A stretch of DNA of 64,000 nt from assembly GCA_963210315.1 (NCBI GenBank), contig OY723314.1, positions 1,302,001-1,366,000 of the forward strand. The letters run 5' to 3'. Positions 1-10,520 of the stretch are shown piece by piece. A program made the position numbers and the translations under genes. A model generated the notes under the pieces. The model saw only the letters and a list, made by a program, of their open reading frames with translations. It did no database searches and was not told where the DNA came from. Origin of the DNA: Rhynchopus euleeides (lineage: Eukaryota; Euglenozoa; Diplonemea; Diplonemida; Diplonemidae). Position 1 is the stretch's first letter. Each line of letters opens with the position of its first letter.

Positions 1-430
1 TCCCTGCAGCACGTCCTCCTCAAGGCATGGCTCTGCGGGGTTCTCTTCGACTTTGCGCTGCACAGCATCACCTTCCACGTCGGGGGGTGTTGCGGAGGGG
101 TGGTACCCTCTGCTGCCTCTGCTGCCTTCACTGCCTCAGCTGCAACCCCCTGGCCCTTCAGAGCTATGTTTTGGCCTGGCGGTGTGGCAGAGGGTGTGTG
201 TGCAGCCCCCACCAGTTTTTTCCGCGACCTGGGTTCCTCAGGGTACCTCGAGGCGTTCAACTTTGTCCTGGCACCCACACTCTTCCCGGTGCTCCTGGCG
301 GTGAACCGGTGGCTGTGCGTCGAGAAGGACCTGTCCTACGCAGGATGCTTCGACGACATCATCGCATTCATCACCCCCTCCCACCGCAGCGCCGGGGGCA
401 CCCCGGAGGACACCCCCTTTCCCCCACCAC
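1..430 (+). CDS. C-terminal part of a membrane protein, start outside window
   Basis: The frame is open from base 1. It encodes a hydrophobic stretch (KAWLCGVLFDFALHSITFHV), then an Ala/Ser-rich segment, then a second hydrophobic stretch (FVLAPTLFPVLLAVNRWLCV) and FDDIIAFITPSHRS before dissolving into Pro/His low complexity. The region around 84-240 looks less protein-like and ends in a pyrimidine-rich tract plus CAG near 240, so it may be an intron. The exon could also splice onto the Ub-like gene that follows, giving one larger membrane protein. Family not recognised; the end is approximate because the frame stays open to 957 through simple sequence. Confidence 0.35.
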
Positions 431-640
431 CTCCGCCACACCACACCACTGAGAGTGCCGGGAGTAGTGGGACAACGCAGCCACCACCATCTCCAACACA
501 ACCATCGCCCCCCCTCCAACCCGACCCAACAGCAGCCGCGCCAGCGGAGGTGTCGGGGGTAGGGGGTGGCGTGGGGTGTCATGGTGGATCGACCTGTCTC
601 TCCTCCTCCCTAATGGAAAACCCTCGGGGGGAGGGGGTTT

Positions 641-2314
641 ATGGAGTTGGAGTTGGGCGGGGGGCGAGTCAACTCTCCCAGGTGTCTGCCAGGCGGGGGG
701 GGGGGTGCTGGGGCGGCGGAGGGGTCTGGCGTGCCCCCGCATCTGGGAGCGGGGGGGTGGGGCGGCCCGCAGCGGCGGCAGCTCTCCCCAGATCCCCCAG
801 CGCCTTCCTCGCCGGACTCCTCCTCCTCCTCCACCTCCGCCTGGGAGTCAGATCTCACGGAGAGCGACGGGGGGTGGGTGGAGCCGGAGGGGATGGAAGG
901 CGGGTGGTTGGCACCACCCCCACACCACCACCACCACCACCCCACCACACCTGCTGACTCTGGGGGAGGAGGAGGAGGTGGTGGTGGTGGCGGCGTGCCG
1001 GGGTCCCATTCCTCGTCTTGCCACGGGTTTCCTCCCCACCCTCCCTCCGCAGGGATGACAGTCTTCCTCCGGATCGGGGCGACAGGGGAGGACATCCCGC
1101 TCCCCATCGGGTTGGACGAAACCCTCGGCGGCCTCCACCTCTCCGCAGCAGCCGCCTCCGGGGCGACCGGGACAGGCCAGGCCCTCCAACTCCTCTGCGA
1201 CGGCACCCCTCTGGCAGGTCACCCCTCCGAACCCCTCGGGGACATGCGCCTGTCTGACGGCGACACCATTTCGCTCTCCCTCCGCCCCAGCCGCGAGTCC
1301 CGCCGTCTGGCGGCCCTCCGTGAGGTCGGATTCCTCACCCCAGGGGAGCGCCCCGCAGGGCTTGTGAGGCTGGTTGACCTGGCGGACACTGCGGTGCTCA
1401 CCACGCTCCTCACACACCTCTGCCCGCAGAGGCAGATTGGCGTGTTGGAGCACCTCATCACCGCGACTGTTTCCGGAGCTGCTGCTGCTGCTGCTGCCCC
1501 CCCTCAGAGCGGTGCGCCCTTCGAGGGGGGCCGGGAAGGGAGAAGCGGGCCTCGCTCCGCTGCCTCGACATTCCGCAGAGGTGTGTCGGCTGCTGCATCA
1601 GTCGCTTCGGGGAGAGTCCCCACCACCCCCACCCCCACCCCCACGCCGGGGGATCGTGCGGTGCGGAGGTCGAAGGTGCTGCTACGGAGCCCCGAGCTCC
1701 TCCAGCGCCTGCTGGCATCGCACGAGGTGGTGGAGGCGGGGGGTTCCCCCGCAGCGCTAGCCTACCTCGACGCGGGGGTAGCCGCGGGGCAGCCGTCGCA
1801 GTACCTCGCGGATCTCCCCCCCGCCACGCTGTGGGAGTGGCTGTCGCGCTGTGGCAGCCTCGACGAGGCGGCGGGGCTGCTGCGCCGGGTCCGGCGGCAC
1901 GGCTACCGCGGGCACCGCGAGCTCGCCGGGATGTGCGCCGCGGCGGGGTGCGGGGGCAGCGGCAGCTCGCAGCTCTGGAGGGCGCTGCAGCGCGTCAGCG
2001 GTGTCACCCACACCACGGCCTGCGCCCTCATCGCAGAAGAAGGTTACTCCGTGTCGGATTTCGACGGCCTCCGGAGGGACATCTCCCTCGCCCTCCTCTG
2101 GGTAGCGCTGTACGCCTGCGGCGCAGTCTCCCTCGTCGCGCTGCACGCTGTGCGGGGCGTGTCCACCCCTGCGGACCCACACAGCGGAGGGCTGTTCCTC
2201 TGCTTCCTGGTGCCGGCATCGCTGTGCCTGCTGTGCGATATCATACCCCCGTGGCTCGTCGTGCTGCGCGAGGCGCTGTGGCGCCGCGCCCACCGGAGGG
2301 TCCCCCCTGAGTGA
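641..2314 (+). CDS. Ub-like domain protein with C-terminal membrane helices
   Basis: The frame is open from 641, but a pyrimidine-rich tract ending in CAG lies just before an in-frame ATG at 1055. Residues before that ATG are Pro/Gly/His-rich, so 1055 is an equally likely start. From 1055 the protein begins MTVFLRIG and has the spacing of a Ub-like fold: beta strands, ALQLLCDGTPLAG, then LSDGDTISLSL. A helical middle region (about residues 190-330 counted from 1055) follows, with an Ala-rich and a Pro/Thr-rich linker. Two hydrophobic helices near the C-terminus (DISLALLWVALYACGAVSLV and GLFLCFLVPASLCLLC) suggest a membrane anchor. The exact family is not recognised. The same N-terminal style recurs in four other genes of the window. 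Confidence 0.6.
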   Translation: MELELGGGRVNSPRCLPGGGGGAGAAEGSGVPPHLGAGGWGGPQRRQLSPDPPAPSSPDSSSSSTSAWESDLTESDGGWVEPEGMEGGWLAPPPHHHHHHPTTPADSGGGGGGGGGGGVPGSHSSSCHGFPPHPPSAGMTVFLRIGATGEDIPLPIGLDETLGGLHLSAAAASGATGTGQALQLLCDGTPLAGHPSEPLGDMRLSDGDTISLSLRPSRESRRLAALREVGFLTPGERPAGLVRLVDLADTAVLTTLLTHLCPQRQIGVLEHLITATVSGAAAAAAAPPQSGAPFEGGREGRSGPRSAASTFRRGVSAAASVASGRVPTTPTPTPTPGDRAVRRSKVLLRSPELLQRLLASHEVVEAGGSPAALAYLDAGVAAGQPSQYLADLPPATLWEWLSRCGSLDEAAGLLRRVRRHGYRGHRELAGMCAAAGCGGSGSSQLWRALQRVSGVTHTTACALIAEEGYSVSDFDGLRRDISLALLWVALYACGAVSLVALHAVRGVSTPADPHSGGLFLCFLVPASLCLLCDIIPPWLVVLREALWRRAHRRVPPE

Positions 2315-2538
2315 CATGCAAGACGCAGAGGTCGGTAAGCCCGGCGACTCGTGCGACTGGTCGCATGACTAGTCGTGGACCGCATGAGCGGGGGAGGGAG
2401 GTTTTCTGAGGGTGGAGGTGTGGGTGGTGGTAGGTTGTGTCTTGCGCGCACCGGAGGGTACCCCCCTGAGTGACATGAGTCTCCTGGGGTGGGGGGGTTT
2501 CTGAGGGTGGAGGTGTGGGTGGTGGTAGGTTGTGTATT
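2284..2538 (+). repeat. Short tandem duplication covering a gene end
   Basis: Two blocks occur twice in the same order. A roughly 34-bp block holding the last codons and TGA of the preceding gene (2284-2319) recurs at 2446-2479. A roughly 42-bp block rich in GGTGGTAGG (2399-2441) recurs at 2497-2538. Confidence 0.7.
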
Positions 2539-3214
2539 ATGGAGACACAAGACTACACTCCAAAGTGTGTCGTTGGTTCCGCTTCCTCTAAGGTGAGGCT
2601 TGCAAACCCGCGCCGTGGTGGGCGGGGGGTGTGGCAACAGTGGAGAGAGAGAGTGAGAGAGATACATCACATCAAGAGAATGCCGCAGGGTGTGTCAATT
2701 CGGTGGGTCAGGGGTGGGGGTGGGGGGGTGGACAACGCCCACACGAGGGTGGCGCCCTCTCCCCATCGCACACGCTTGGCCCAAGCGTGTGGCAGGGGGA
2801 GAGCCATCATCGTGTGGGGGGGGGGGGGGGTCGTGTCGTCTTGGCCCTGCGCAGCAGTGCGGTTCTACACTGCTGGGGGGGGGTGTCTGTCGGGGGGTTC
2901 CGTTACTCAATCTCTTTCTCTGCGCACAGCTGGTGGTGAAGCGTCTGCCGATTAGCACCCCGTCGCTGTTCCAAAAAGAAGCGGTGCTTGCCGAAAAAGG
3001 GGGTGATCAGGGACCCCCCAAGCCTTGGGGGTCCCTTGGGAATACCCCCTTTTTCACTACGCACAAAGTACGCAATCTGGGGTTGTCAGGAGGGGCCCCA
3101 TAGTGCTGCATCTCGTGATGGTTGTGTGGTTGTGTGGTTGCATCTGAGGCAACCACTCCGTGTGCCTCTGTTCGAAAATGTGTCATCGCCAAACTGTAAG
3201 GTTTAGCTGTCTTG

Positions 3215-3273
<59 letters not shown>

Positions 3274-3803
3274 CTTTCTGACACACATCGCGTGCGGGAA
3301 GAACGTGCTGCTTGTCAGGCTCACTCCCCCGCCCTGTGCTGTGCAAGCTTGCTGTTGTGTTGTGCTGTGTTGTGTTGTGTTTCCCAACGCATGAGCCAAA
3401 TAACCCAAGGAGAGTTCTTCACTCAGAAGTGCAGAAGTGAGCCGCTTCACATAGGAGAGGAGACTTCATCATATCCCACATATCGCATCAAGGCACCATT
3501 TGCATTTCGGCGCATTTTTTATCGGGATTTCCAGACCAGCAGATGGATGTGATGATGCGTCAGCACCCCACCCGCCACTCTCTTCCCCTCCCCCCACCGT
3601 GCACAGAGACTGCCAAGCCATGACGATTCACGAACCAGTCGAGGCCATCTGGTTTTTCCCAGTTGAACAACAGCCGCAGTGTAGTGTACACCCTTCGTGT
3701 TGAGCCCACACACACACACCACACACCCCACCCCCCCACGCAGGAAACGAGAACCCCTCCCTCTGTGTTGACGCCCCAACAGCCTCCCCCGCGTAGCGCA
3801 ACA
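2539..3803. other. Intergenic region with simple repeats
   Basis: No convincing gene. It holds poly-G runs (for example 2817-2830), an inverted GGGGGT/ACCCCC pair around 2999-3050, a pure (CT)n microsatellite at about 3217-3268, a TGTTG-rich stretch at 3350-3380, and a C/A-rich tract with several CAG sites just upstream of the next gene. That tract could serve as a splice acceptor region. Confidence 0.6.
3217..3268. repeat. (CT)n microsatellite
   Basis: About 25 uninterrupted CT units, followed by CTATCTGTC. Confidence 0.95.
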
Positions 3804-5996
3804 ATGCAGCGTGCCGTGGCCTGCCTGCTGCTGCACGCCGCAGTTGCGTCTGCAGCCCCTGTGGATGACCTGTTCGCGCGGGTGCTGGGTGCCCGCGCCT
3901 CCGACTTCAAGGGCGAGGTGGTTGCGGGAGGAAGCGGCGACACCTTCACGATCGTAGCGCAGCGCGACTCACAGGGCAGGCAGGTCATCCGGGGCAACAC
4001 GGTGGGCAGCGCCGCGTCTGGGCTGGGGCACTACCTTGCTGAGGTTGCCAAGGTGCAGATCCGCACCTGGTCCGGAAGCAACACGCAGCTTCCCGCCACC
4101 CTCCCCGCCGTTCCGAAGGATGTCACGGTGAAGCGCTCCTACACCTGGGGCTACTACCAGAATGTGTGCACCGTCAGCTACACCATGGCGTGGTGGGGCT
4201 GGGAGCGCTGGGAGGAAGAGCTGGACTGGATGGCCCTCAACGGCATCAACATGCCCCTGGCCTTTACCGGGCAGGAGTATGTGTGGCAGAAGACGTTTGA
4301 GGCATACGGGCTGACGTACGCAGACCTGGTGCCGTTCTTCTCGGGCCCCGCCTTCTTCGCGTGGCAGCGCATGGGCAACCTGAAGGGGTGGGGTGGGCCG
4401 CTGCCGGAGACCTTCGTCGAGGCACGCAAGGACCTGCAGGTCAAGATCCTGCAGCGTGCGGAGGAGCTGGGGATGACCCCCGTGCTGCCTGCCTTTGCCG
4501 GGCACATCCCTGAGGCCCTGACGAAGAAGCTGCCAAACATTACGTACACCCGCTCGGAAGACTGGGGCGGGTTCTCCGACCAGTACGGCTCTGTGTTTTA
4601 CCTCGAGGCGACGGACCCGATGTTTGTGCAGATCGGGAAGACGTTCGTGCAGAAATACCGCGAGACGTACACCACGAAGAGCGTCTACTTCAACGGGGAC
4701 CAGTACAACGAGATGTCTCCTGCAAGCGGGGACCTCCCCTACCTCGCTCAGGCAGGGAAGGCCATGTATGACTCGCTTGCGGCTGCAGAGCCGAAGGCGG
4801 TGTGGGTGATGCAGGGGTGGCTGTTTGTGGATGACCCTACTTTCTGGACTGCGGACCGTGTGAAGGCGTATCTGGATTATGTGCCTGATGAGAACATGCT
4901 GATCCTGGACCTCTACTCTGAGGACCGCCCGGAGTTCAGCAACTTCGACTCGTACTACGGCAAGCCCTTCATCTGGAACATGCTCCACAACTACGGCGGC
5001 AACACAGGGATGTACGGCGAATTCGACAACATCAACCAGGGCCCGCAGGCGGCTGGGCTCAACAAGACCACGATCCGCGGGTTTGGGCTCACCATGGAGG
5101 GCACCCGGCAGAACTACGCCCTCTACGAGCTCATGCTGCAGAACATCTGGCGTTCGGAGCCGCATGCCGACATGACCAAGTGGTCACACGACTACTCGGT
5201 GCGGCGCTACGGCGGGTCGCACGCCGGGACGCTGCGTGCCTGGGAGCTTCTCTACAGCAGCGTCTACTCCGGGACAAAGGGCCAGCAGCAGGGCGTCACG
5301 AAGAACATCATCCAGCTGCGCCCCAGGCAGAACCTGAACTACTCAGGGTGGATGCCGACGTACGTCTTCTACGACCCGCTGCTTGTGGAGCAGGCTGCGT
5401 CCTCCATGCTGAGCGCCAGCGACTCGTTTGCGCACCAGGAGACCTACATCAACGACCTCGTCGACGTGACGAAGCAAGCGATTGCCAACGCGATTTCTCT
5501 GCTGAACATCAACCACACCGCAGCCTACCAGGCGAAGAACGCCACCGCGATGCAGGGCTTCGCCTCCAGGATGATGGACATGGCGACAGACATGGACACC
5601 CTGCTGGGGTCGAGCAAGTTCTTCCTCCTGGGCACCTGGATTAAGAACGCACGTGCCTGGGGCGGCAGCCCTGCGGAGCAGGCCTACTACGAGTGGAACG
5701 CACGCAACCAGGTGACGCTGTGGGGTCCCAACGGCGAGGTTATCGACTATGCTGCCAAGGAGTGGAGCGGGCTGGTGTCGTCGTACTATGTGCCGCGCTG
5801 GCAGCTCTACTTCAAAGGCATGCATGCTGCCGTGACGGCCGGGAAGGAATTCAACCAGACTGCGTTCAACTCGGAGTGCCTTGCCCTGGAGCAGAGCTGG
5901 CAGCATAAGACGGATGCGTTCCCCTCAGAGCCGCAGGGCGATGCGGTGGCGATTGCCAAGGGCATCATCTCGAAGTACTTCTCGCATCTGCTGTGA
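3804..5996 (+). CDS. NAGLU: Alpha-N-acetylglucosaminidase, GH89, lysosomal
   Basis: The protein is about 730 aa, close to the size of human NAGLU. The ATG at 3804 is preferred over the longer open frame because it opens with a signal peptide (MQRAVACLLLHAAVASA), fitting a lysosomal or secreted enzyme. GH89 hallmarks are present: RSYTWGYYQNVCTVSYTMAW, MALNGINMPLAFTGQE, NGDQYNEMSP and WNMLHNYGGNTGMYGEFD. Glu303 (in NGDQYNEM) and Glu432 (in TMEGTRQN) align with the two catalytic glutamates of the family. The enzyme removes terminal alpha-linked N-acetylglucosamine, as in heparan sulphate breakdown. No introns or frame breaks were seen. Upstream AG sites follow C-rich tracts at about 3741 and 3782, possible splice acceptors. 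Identification is strong. Confidence 0.95.
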   Translation: MQRAVACLLLHAAVASAAPVDDLFARVLGARASDFKGEVVAGGSGDTFTIVAQRDSQGRQVIRGNTVGSAASGLGHYLAEVAKVQIRTWSGSNTQLPATLPAVPKDVTVKRSYTWGYYQNVCTVSYTMAWWGWERWEEELDWMALNGINMPLAFTGQEYVWQKTFEAYGLTYADLVPFFSGPAFFAWQRMGNLKGWGGPLPETFVEARKDLQVKILQRAEELGMTPVLPAFAGHIPEALTKKLPNITYTRSEDWGGFSDQYGSVFYLEATDPMFVQIGKTFVQKYRETYTTKSVYFNGDQYNEMSPASGDLPYLAQAGKAMYDSLAAAEPKAVWVMQGWLFVDDPTFWTADRVKAYLDYVPDENMLILDLYSEDRPEFSNFDSYYGKPFIWNMLHNYGGNTGMYGEFDNINQGPQAAGLNKTTIRGFGLTMEGTRQNYALYELMLQNIWRSEPHADMTKWSHDYSVRRYGGSHAGTLRAWELLYSSVYSGTKGQQQGVTKNIIQLRPRQNLNYSGWMPTYVFYDPLLVEQAASSMLSASDSFAHQETYINDLVDVTKQAIANAISLLNINHTAAYQAKNATAMQGFASRMMDMATDMDTLLGSSKFFLLGTWIKNARAWGGSPAEQAYYEWNARNQVTLWGPNGEVIDYAAKEWSGLVSSYYVPRWQLYFKGMHAAVTAGKEFNQTAFNSECLALEQSWQHKTDAFPSEPQGDAVAIAKGIISKYFSHLL

Positions 5997-7271
5997 TGAC
6001 TGCAGCGCGGTGCGGCGCAGCAGCAGCGCTGCTGTGTATGCCAAAAAGCATGCGGTAGCGACAATGTGCGGCACACACACAGGCAAGCAAATTATCAAAC
6101 AAACAAACCGCTGCTGGCAGCTCGTTTGCTGTGCTGTGGCCACACTACTCTCAACGGGGGCCTCTCTCTCTCTCTGCGTGTGTGTCAAACTTTGCCAGTT
6201 TGTCAAAGATTCCTGAAGTCTCCCCCTCTTTGTGAGGCGTCTCAAGAAAGACGCGCCTTCTGCACTTCTGAGCGACAGGCCCCCCCGCAGCTTGTCTCCA
6301 AGAAGTCCAAACAAAAAAACGCAAACAAAAATACACACAGCCAGCTCCGGGATTCTTTTTATGTGTACCATTTCCATGCCCCGCCCCCCCACCTACTGCG
6401 GGCGTTGTCCTCCCCCCCCCACCTCCCCACACCCCCTTGGCGGGGGAAAAAAGGCCGCCCCGCACGGGTTATATAAACTCTCACACAACTACCACCCCGA
6501 TCCCACCCTGCACGATGCTCTTTCGACATGCCCCCCTTTTCTCCTTGCCCCTGTATCCTACAACGTTTCCTCTTTGCTTCCTCCTCCTCTCCTACACGTG
6601 GGTCTGAATGCTGGCTTGTGCGCCGACTCACCTTCTCTTTAGTGCCACCAGGCGTGGGTCTCAGTTTTTACTCGTTTTGAGCGGCGGTGCGCAGCGAAGT
6701 AGCGAGGAAACCTCGGTTGCACAAGCAAACACGTTGCGTGTTCCCTGGGCGTCCGGCTTGGGGGAAGCGTCCGGCTTGATCTGTGCATTTAGGCATCTTC
6801 ATGCGCAATTCACATTCACAGGGCCTTCATCACAGCCTTAAGACGCCGCTCAATCAAGCCTGCGTGATGGCATCTTGCCGTCTTTTGTGTTTTCCCCGCC
6901 ATCTCCCCCCAAAAAAAAACTACTGCCACAAGGAGCCAAGAAGGCCTTGGACCCTCCGAGCGACGAGCACTCAGAAAAATGGAATTCTGAAAAGAACATG
7001 GGGCTGACACCATCACCGTCCACCTGTCGGGTCTGTTCGAACAGATGGCAGCCCCCCCACCCTCCCCGCGCGCGCGCGCTGCTTTCCTGCCAACGTCAGA
7101 CAAAATTGACTTTTTGGCGTAATCATGGAACTCCCTGGAACTAGCACAGAACCCCTTGATGATCACGCCACTTCTAGAGTTGCGTTGTTTGTTCCCCTCG
7201 CACACCCGCCCCCAACGCAGGCAGCATAACACGAGAAAGCTGCTCCAACCTGACGTAGCTCCATCAGGCCG
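5997..7271. other. Intergenic region with repeat relics
   Basis: No gene supported. At 6177-6215 there is a copy of the dispersed motif GTGTCAAACT..CAGTTTGTC followed by AAAGATTCCTGAAG, also seen near 13.2 kb and in weaker form elsewhere. A C-rich stretch (6385-6435) and a CG alternation (7068-7080) are present. A pyrimidine-rich tract with CAG lies at 7203-7220, before the next gene. Confidence 0.55.
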
Positions 7272-10067
7272 ATGGGCAGTGGGGCGGGGCTGCCATCTGC
7301 CGTACCCTGGTGCATCTGCCTCACCCTGTCTGCATGCATAGTACGCACCGATGCTGACCTGGTCCTCAAGCATGAGTGGCTCAGCGACGACACGCCTGAG
7401 AGTGACGTGGTCGGCGGGGAAAACGCCACATATTACAACGGCGGCCCTAGCGTGTTGGTGTCTGATGCGTCTGTCTTCTCCTCACAGGCGGCGAGGCGGA
7501 CTGACAACACGGAGGACAGCTGCCCCCGGATCCACGGCGTGGACTCCATAGCGCTCGGCGCGCGCCCCATGGTGGTGACAGGCTGGTTCAAGCTGCCGCC
7601 GCAGGACGGGGCGCAGACCCTGGTGGCCTGGATCCAAAAGGATAAGTCGGTTGCCCTCCAAGTCTCCCACGACAGCGGCACGCCGATGGCGCGCCTCGCG
7701 TCGTTCAGTGAAAAGGGGGGGAACACCACCGTGGTGCACGGGGTGGTTGACATAGGGCTGTTCGGCACGTGGCACTACTTCGTGGTGTGGCATGCTGCGG
7801 GGGAGGTGGGCGTCTTCATCAACGGGATGAGGATGGCGGTTGGGCCTTCCCTCTTGGCAAAGGGGGAGAAGTTGAAGCGCTTCTCCTTCACATGCACAGC
7901 GAGGAAGAGCATCGACAACGACGGCCTCATCAGCACAGAGGGTCGGATGCACCAGGTGCGTGTGTACCACGGGGACTACCCGTGCAAAGCGGAGGAGCTT
8001 TTCTACGACGGCTTGTGTGTGATGATCCATTCCAGCACACTGTGCCCTGCAGAGTACGCCCCAGCTGAGGTGCGCAGCAGCAAGGACAGTTTCCTCTTCT
8101 CCGGGTTTGACGTCGCGGCGCAGTACTACATGGGGTATACCTTCACATCCGGGTGGGTGTGGGGGAGCGGGGTGGACCATGGCACAAACCCCTGGTGCAA
8201 TTCTGGGGTTTTCTCGGAATATCCCCGGAGGTGCGCCTGCGAGCATCCGAACTGTGGGGTTGAAACCTGCGCCGGCTATGACTACAGCGTCGGGGTGGGC
8301 CTCATGCGCGTGTCCTGTGCGGCGTATGGCAGGGCGTTGTGCTATCAGTCCGCCTACGCCACGCCGGCGCCTCCGACATCTGCTCCCCCAACGCCTGCAC
8401 CGCCGACGCCTGTGCCTCCGACGCCTGCACCGGCGACACCTGCGCCTCCGACATATGTACCTCCAACACCCGCGCCTCCAACGCCTGCACCTCCAACGCA
8501 TGCACCACCGACACCGGCGCCTCCGACACCTGTTCCCCCGACGCCTGCCCCAACGCCTGCGCCAGTGACACCTGTGCCTCCGACACCTCCCCCCGCAACA
8601 CCTGCCCCCCCAACACCTCCGCCACCTGCGCCTGCGACACCCACTCCTTCCTCAACACCTGCATCTGCGGCACCCGCAACACCGCTGCCCGCTGCCAGCC
8701 TCACCCTCGACCCCCCCTCGCAGGGCCTCGTGGCCGTCTCCGGGACAACCGCGGCACTCGCCGGCAGTACCCTCGCCGGGATGGGGTCGGGCGGCGCCGC
8801 CACCAGGCTGGCCCTGGCTGCCGCACCCTGCGAGCCCCCGCTCTCCGCCGCGCTGCACCCCACAGGCCTGCGGGTCGACGGCAGCGCCGAGGCGGGCGCG
8901 GTGCTGCTGGGCCTCGCCCTGACTGCGGGCGCCTCCCTGCTCTGCTTCGCAGCCCTCCGCGCAGTCTCCCACGCCGGCTCCCGCCTCGCCCCGAAGTTCT
9001 TCGAAGGCCTCGACACGCAAGGCTTCCTCCGCATCCCCAGCGTGCCCCTCCTCGTCTTCCAGCTCCTCTACCAGCCCATGACCCTCGCAGGCCTGCACCT
9101 CCTCATCCACCCCAGCGCCGCATGGCACGCCGCATTCTCCGTGCCGGTCGTCATGCTCTGCGTGGTGGTGCCTGTTCTCGTTGTGCGAACCTCCCATGCA
9201 AGCGTGGGCCGCCACGCCGTCTTCGCACAAGCGACCAACAGGACAGGGTTTGCCCTCACCGCCCTCCTCGGGAGAGGCGAGTGGGTTAACCTGGCCCGCG
9301 GGTCGCTCTGGGTGGAGGGGAATTCGGCTGCGGTGCGGCGGTATAACCCGGGCACCACCTGGTTCCTCGGCGTGGAGTTTGCCGCGAGCTTTGCGCTCAG
9401 CGCTGCGATGGCGACGGAGCCCGAAACGGCGACGGGCTGCGGGCATGTCAAGCTGGCCTGCGCCCTAATCATGCTCGCGATGCTGCTCCTCTGCCTGTTG
9501 ATCCAGCCCCACGCCATCCCCCGCGACACCGCAGCAGACACCGCGCTCTACGGAACCCAGGCCTCTGCCCTCCTCCTCAGCGCCGCTGGCTACTACCAAG
9601 GAAATCCCCAAGGCGGCTGGGTGTTCAGCGCAGCAGCCACGCTCCTCCTCGCGGGAATGCTGGCCCTCATCCTGAAGGCGGTGCTGGATGTAGCGGCGTT
9701 AGCCTACCTCGCGGACAGCGGGCGGCGTGCCGCTCTGCAGGAGGATGTCCTGCGGCAGCTCGATTTGGGTGTCGAGGAGGAGGTTGTGCTGGAGGCCGAC
9801 GGGGGTGGTGGGGGTGGGGTCGATATCACGACGCCGCTGCACCCACAGGGCAGTGCGGGGTCTCGGTGTTGGCCGTCTGTCCTCTCGGATTGCAACCTGT
9901 CGTGCGGCGAGGTTGCGGGGGCCAGCCGGGGCACGACCCCTGTGTCCGCCCTGCTGCTGCCGGTGTCGGGGCAGCCGCGCTGCCTCCCCATCCCAGGCGG
10001 GATGCTGCTGGGGTCGCCGATGCCGCATTCGGCATCGTCTGCTTCCAGCCTGCTGCTGCTCGCGTGA
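7272..10067 (+). CDS. Secreted laminin-G-like, Pro/Thr-stalk, multipass membrane protein
   Basis: A 931-aa protein. The N-terminus has a hydrophobic leader (VPWCICLTLSACIV). Residues about 30-260 resemble a concanavalin/laminin-G-like fold: GVDSIALGARPMVVTGWFKL, WHYFVVWHAAGEVGVFINGM and a closing MHQVRVYHGDYP. A Cys-rich segment follows (about residues 270-355; CACEHPNCGVETCAGYDYSV). Residues about 362-476 are a repetitive Pro/Thr/Ala stalk (PPTPAP-type units), probably O-glycosylated. The rest has about seven hydrophobic segments, including LLGLALTAGASLLCFAALRA, VVMLCVVVPVLVV and LIMLAMLLLCLLI, ending in a Gly/Asp-rich cytosolic-looking tail. The layout suggests a surface receptor or adhesin. 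No precise family is recognised. The ATG at 7272 follows CAG sites at 7218 and 7268. Confidence 0.75.
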   Translation: MGSGAGLPSAVPWCICLTLSACIVRTDADLVLKHEWLSDDTPESDVVGGENATYYNGGPSVLVSDASVFSSQAARRTDNTEDSCPRIHGVDSIALGARPMVVTGWFKLPPQDGAQTLVAWIQKDKSVALQVSHDSGTPMARLASFSEKGGNTTVVHGVVDIGLFGTWHYFVVWHAAGEVGVFINGMRMAVGPSLLAKGEKLKRFSFTCTARKSIDNDGLISTEGRMHQVRVYHGDYPCKAEELFYDGLCVMIHSSTLCPAEYAPAEVRSSKDSFLFSGFDVAAQYYMGYTFTSGWVWGSGVDHGTNPWCNSGVFSEYPRRCACEHPNCGVETCAGYDYSVGVGLMRVSCAAYGRALCYQSAYATPAPPTSAPPTPAPPTPVPPTPAPATPAPPTYVPPTPAPPTPAPPTHAPPTPAPPTPVPPTPAPTPAPVTPVPPTPPPATPAPPTPPPPAPATPTPSSTPASAAPATPLPAASLTLDPPSQGLVAVSGTTAALAGSTLAGMGSGGAATRLALAAAPCEPPLSAALHPTGLRVDGSAEAGAVLLGLALTAGASLLCFAALRAVSHAGSRLAPKFFEGLDTQGFLRIPSVPLLVFQLLYQPMTLAGLHLLIHPSAAWHAAFSVPVVMLCVVVPVLVVRTSHASVGRHAVFAQATNRTGFALTALLGRGEWVNLARGSLWVEGNSAAVRRYNPGTTWFLGVEFAASFALSAAMATEPETATGCGHVKLACALIMLAMLLLCLLIQPHAIPRDTAADTALYGTQASALLLSAAGYYQGNPQGGWVFSAAATLLLAGMLALILKAVLDVAALAYLADSGRRAALQEDVLRQLDLGVEEEVVLEADGGGGGGVDITTPLHPQGSAGSRCWPSVLSDCNLSCGEVAGASRGTTPVSALLLPVSGQPRCLPIPGGMLLGSPMPHSASSASSLLLLA
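8355..8700 (+). repeat. Coding tandem repeat, PPTPAP-type stalk
   Basis: Roughly 12-18-bp units such as CCTCCGACGCCTGCACC encode a proline/threonine stalk within the preceding membrane protein. Units vary (PPTPAP, PPTPVP, PPTYVP), so the array is old and diverged. Confidence 0.85.
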
Positions 10068-10429
10068 CGTGGTGGCAGAGTAAAAATGTGTGTGATGAGG
10101 GTGCAAAGCGGCGTGCGCTTACCTACGGGGCTTGAAGGGCAGGTTATTGGCATGCCCCTACCAGGTGCCACCGACGCTTTCCAAAGAGATTCATGTGTGG
10201 GTGGTTCCTAATTGTGTGGTGTGTTCCTGTTCTGCAGGGGGTGAAGACTGTTTCGTCCAGCAAACCCGAGCAAATGAAACGCCTCCGGGATTTCCTCTTT
10301 TTTCCCCTCGCCGACCCCTCGCTACCACCCCCCCCCCCCCCCCCGTTCATGACCCATACCGCGGCGCGCTCTTTGCTCTTTGCTCTGGGTTCTTGTTTTG
10401 TTGACACCACCACCAAACACACCTGGTTT

Positions 10430-10520
10430 TCCGCTCCGCAGCGACCGCCCAAAAGCGTAGCAACCGTGCTTCCTTCTTCCTTATTTGATGCGTTGACGCT
10501 TCCACCACCCTCGAGCCTCC
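10430..10520 (+). repeat. Relic of a YR-element repeat
   Basis: Contains the complement of the recurring core TGGAAGCGTCAACGCA at about 10491-10507. The block AACCGTGCTTCCTTC.. TTATTTGATGCGTTGA matches the minus-strand relic near 47.97-48.0 kb. Confidence 0.5.

Noticed and set aside
3160..3552. ORF through the (CT)n tract
   Set aside because: The frame is open only because the dinucleotide repeat lacks stops.
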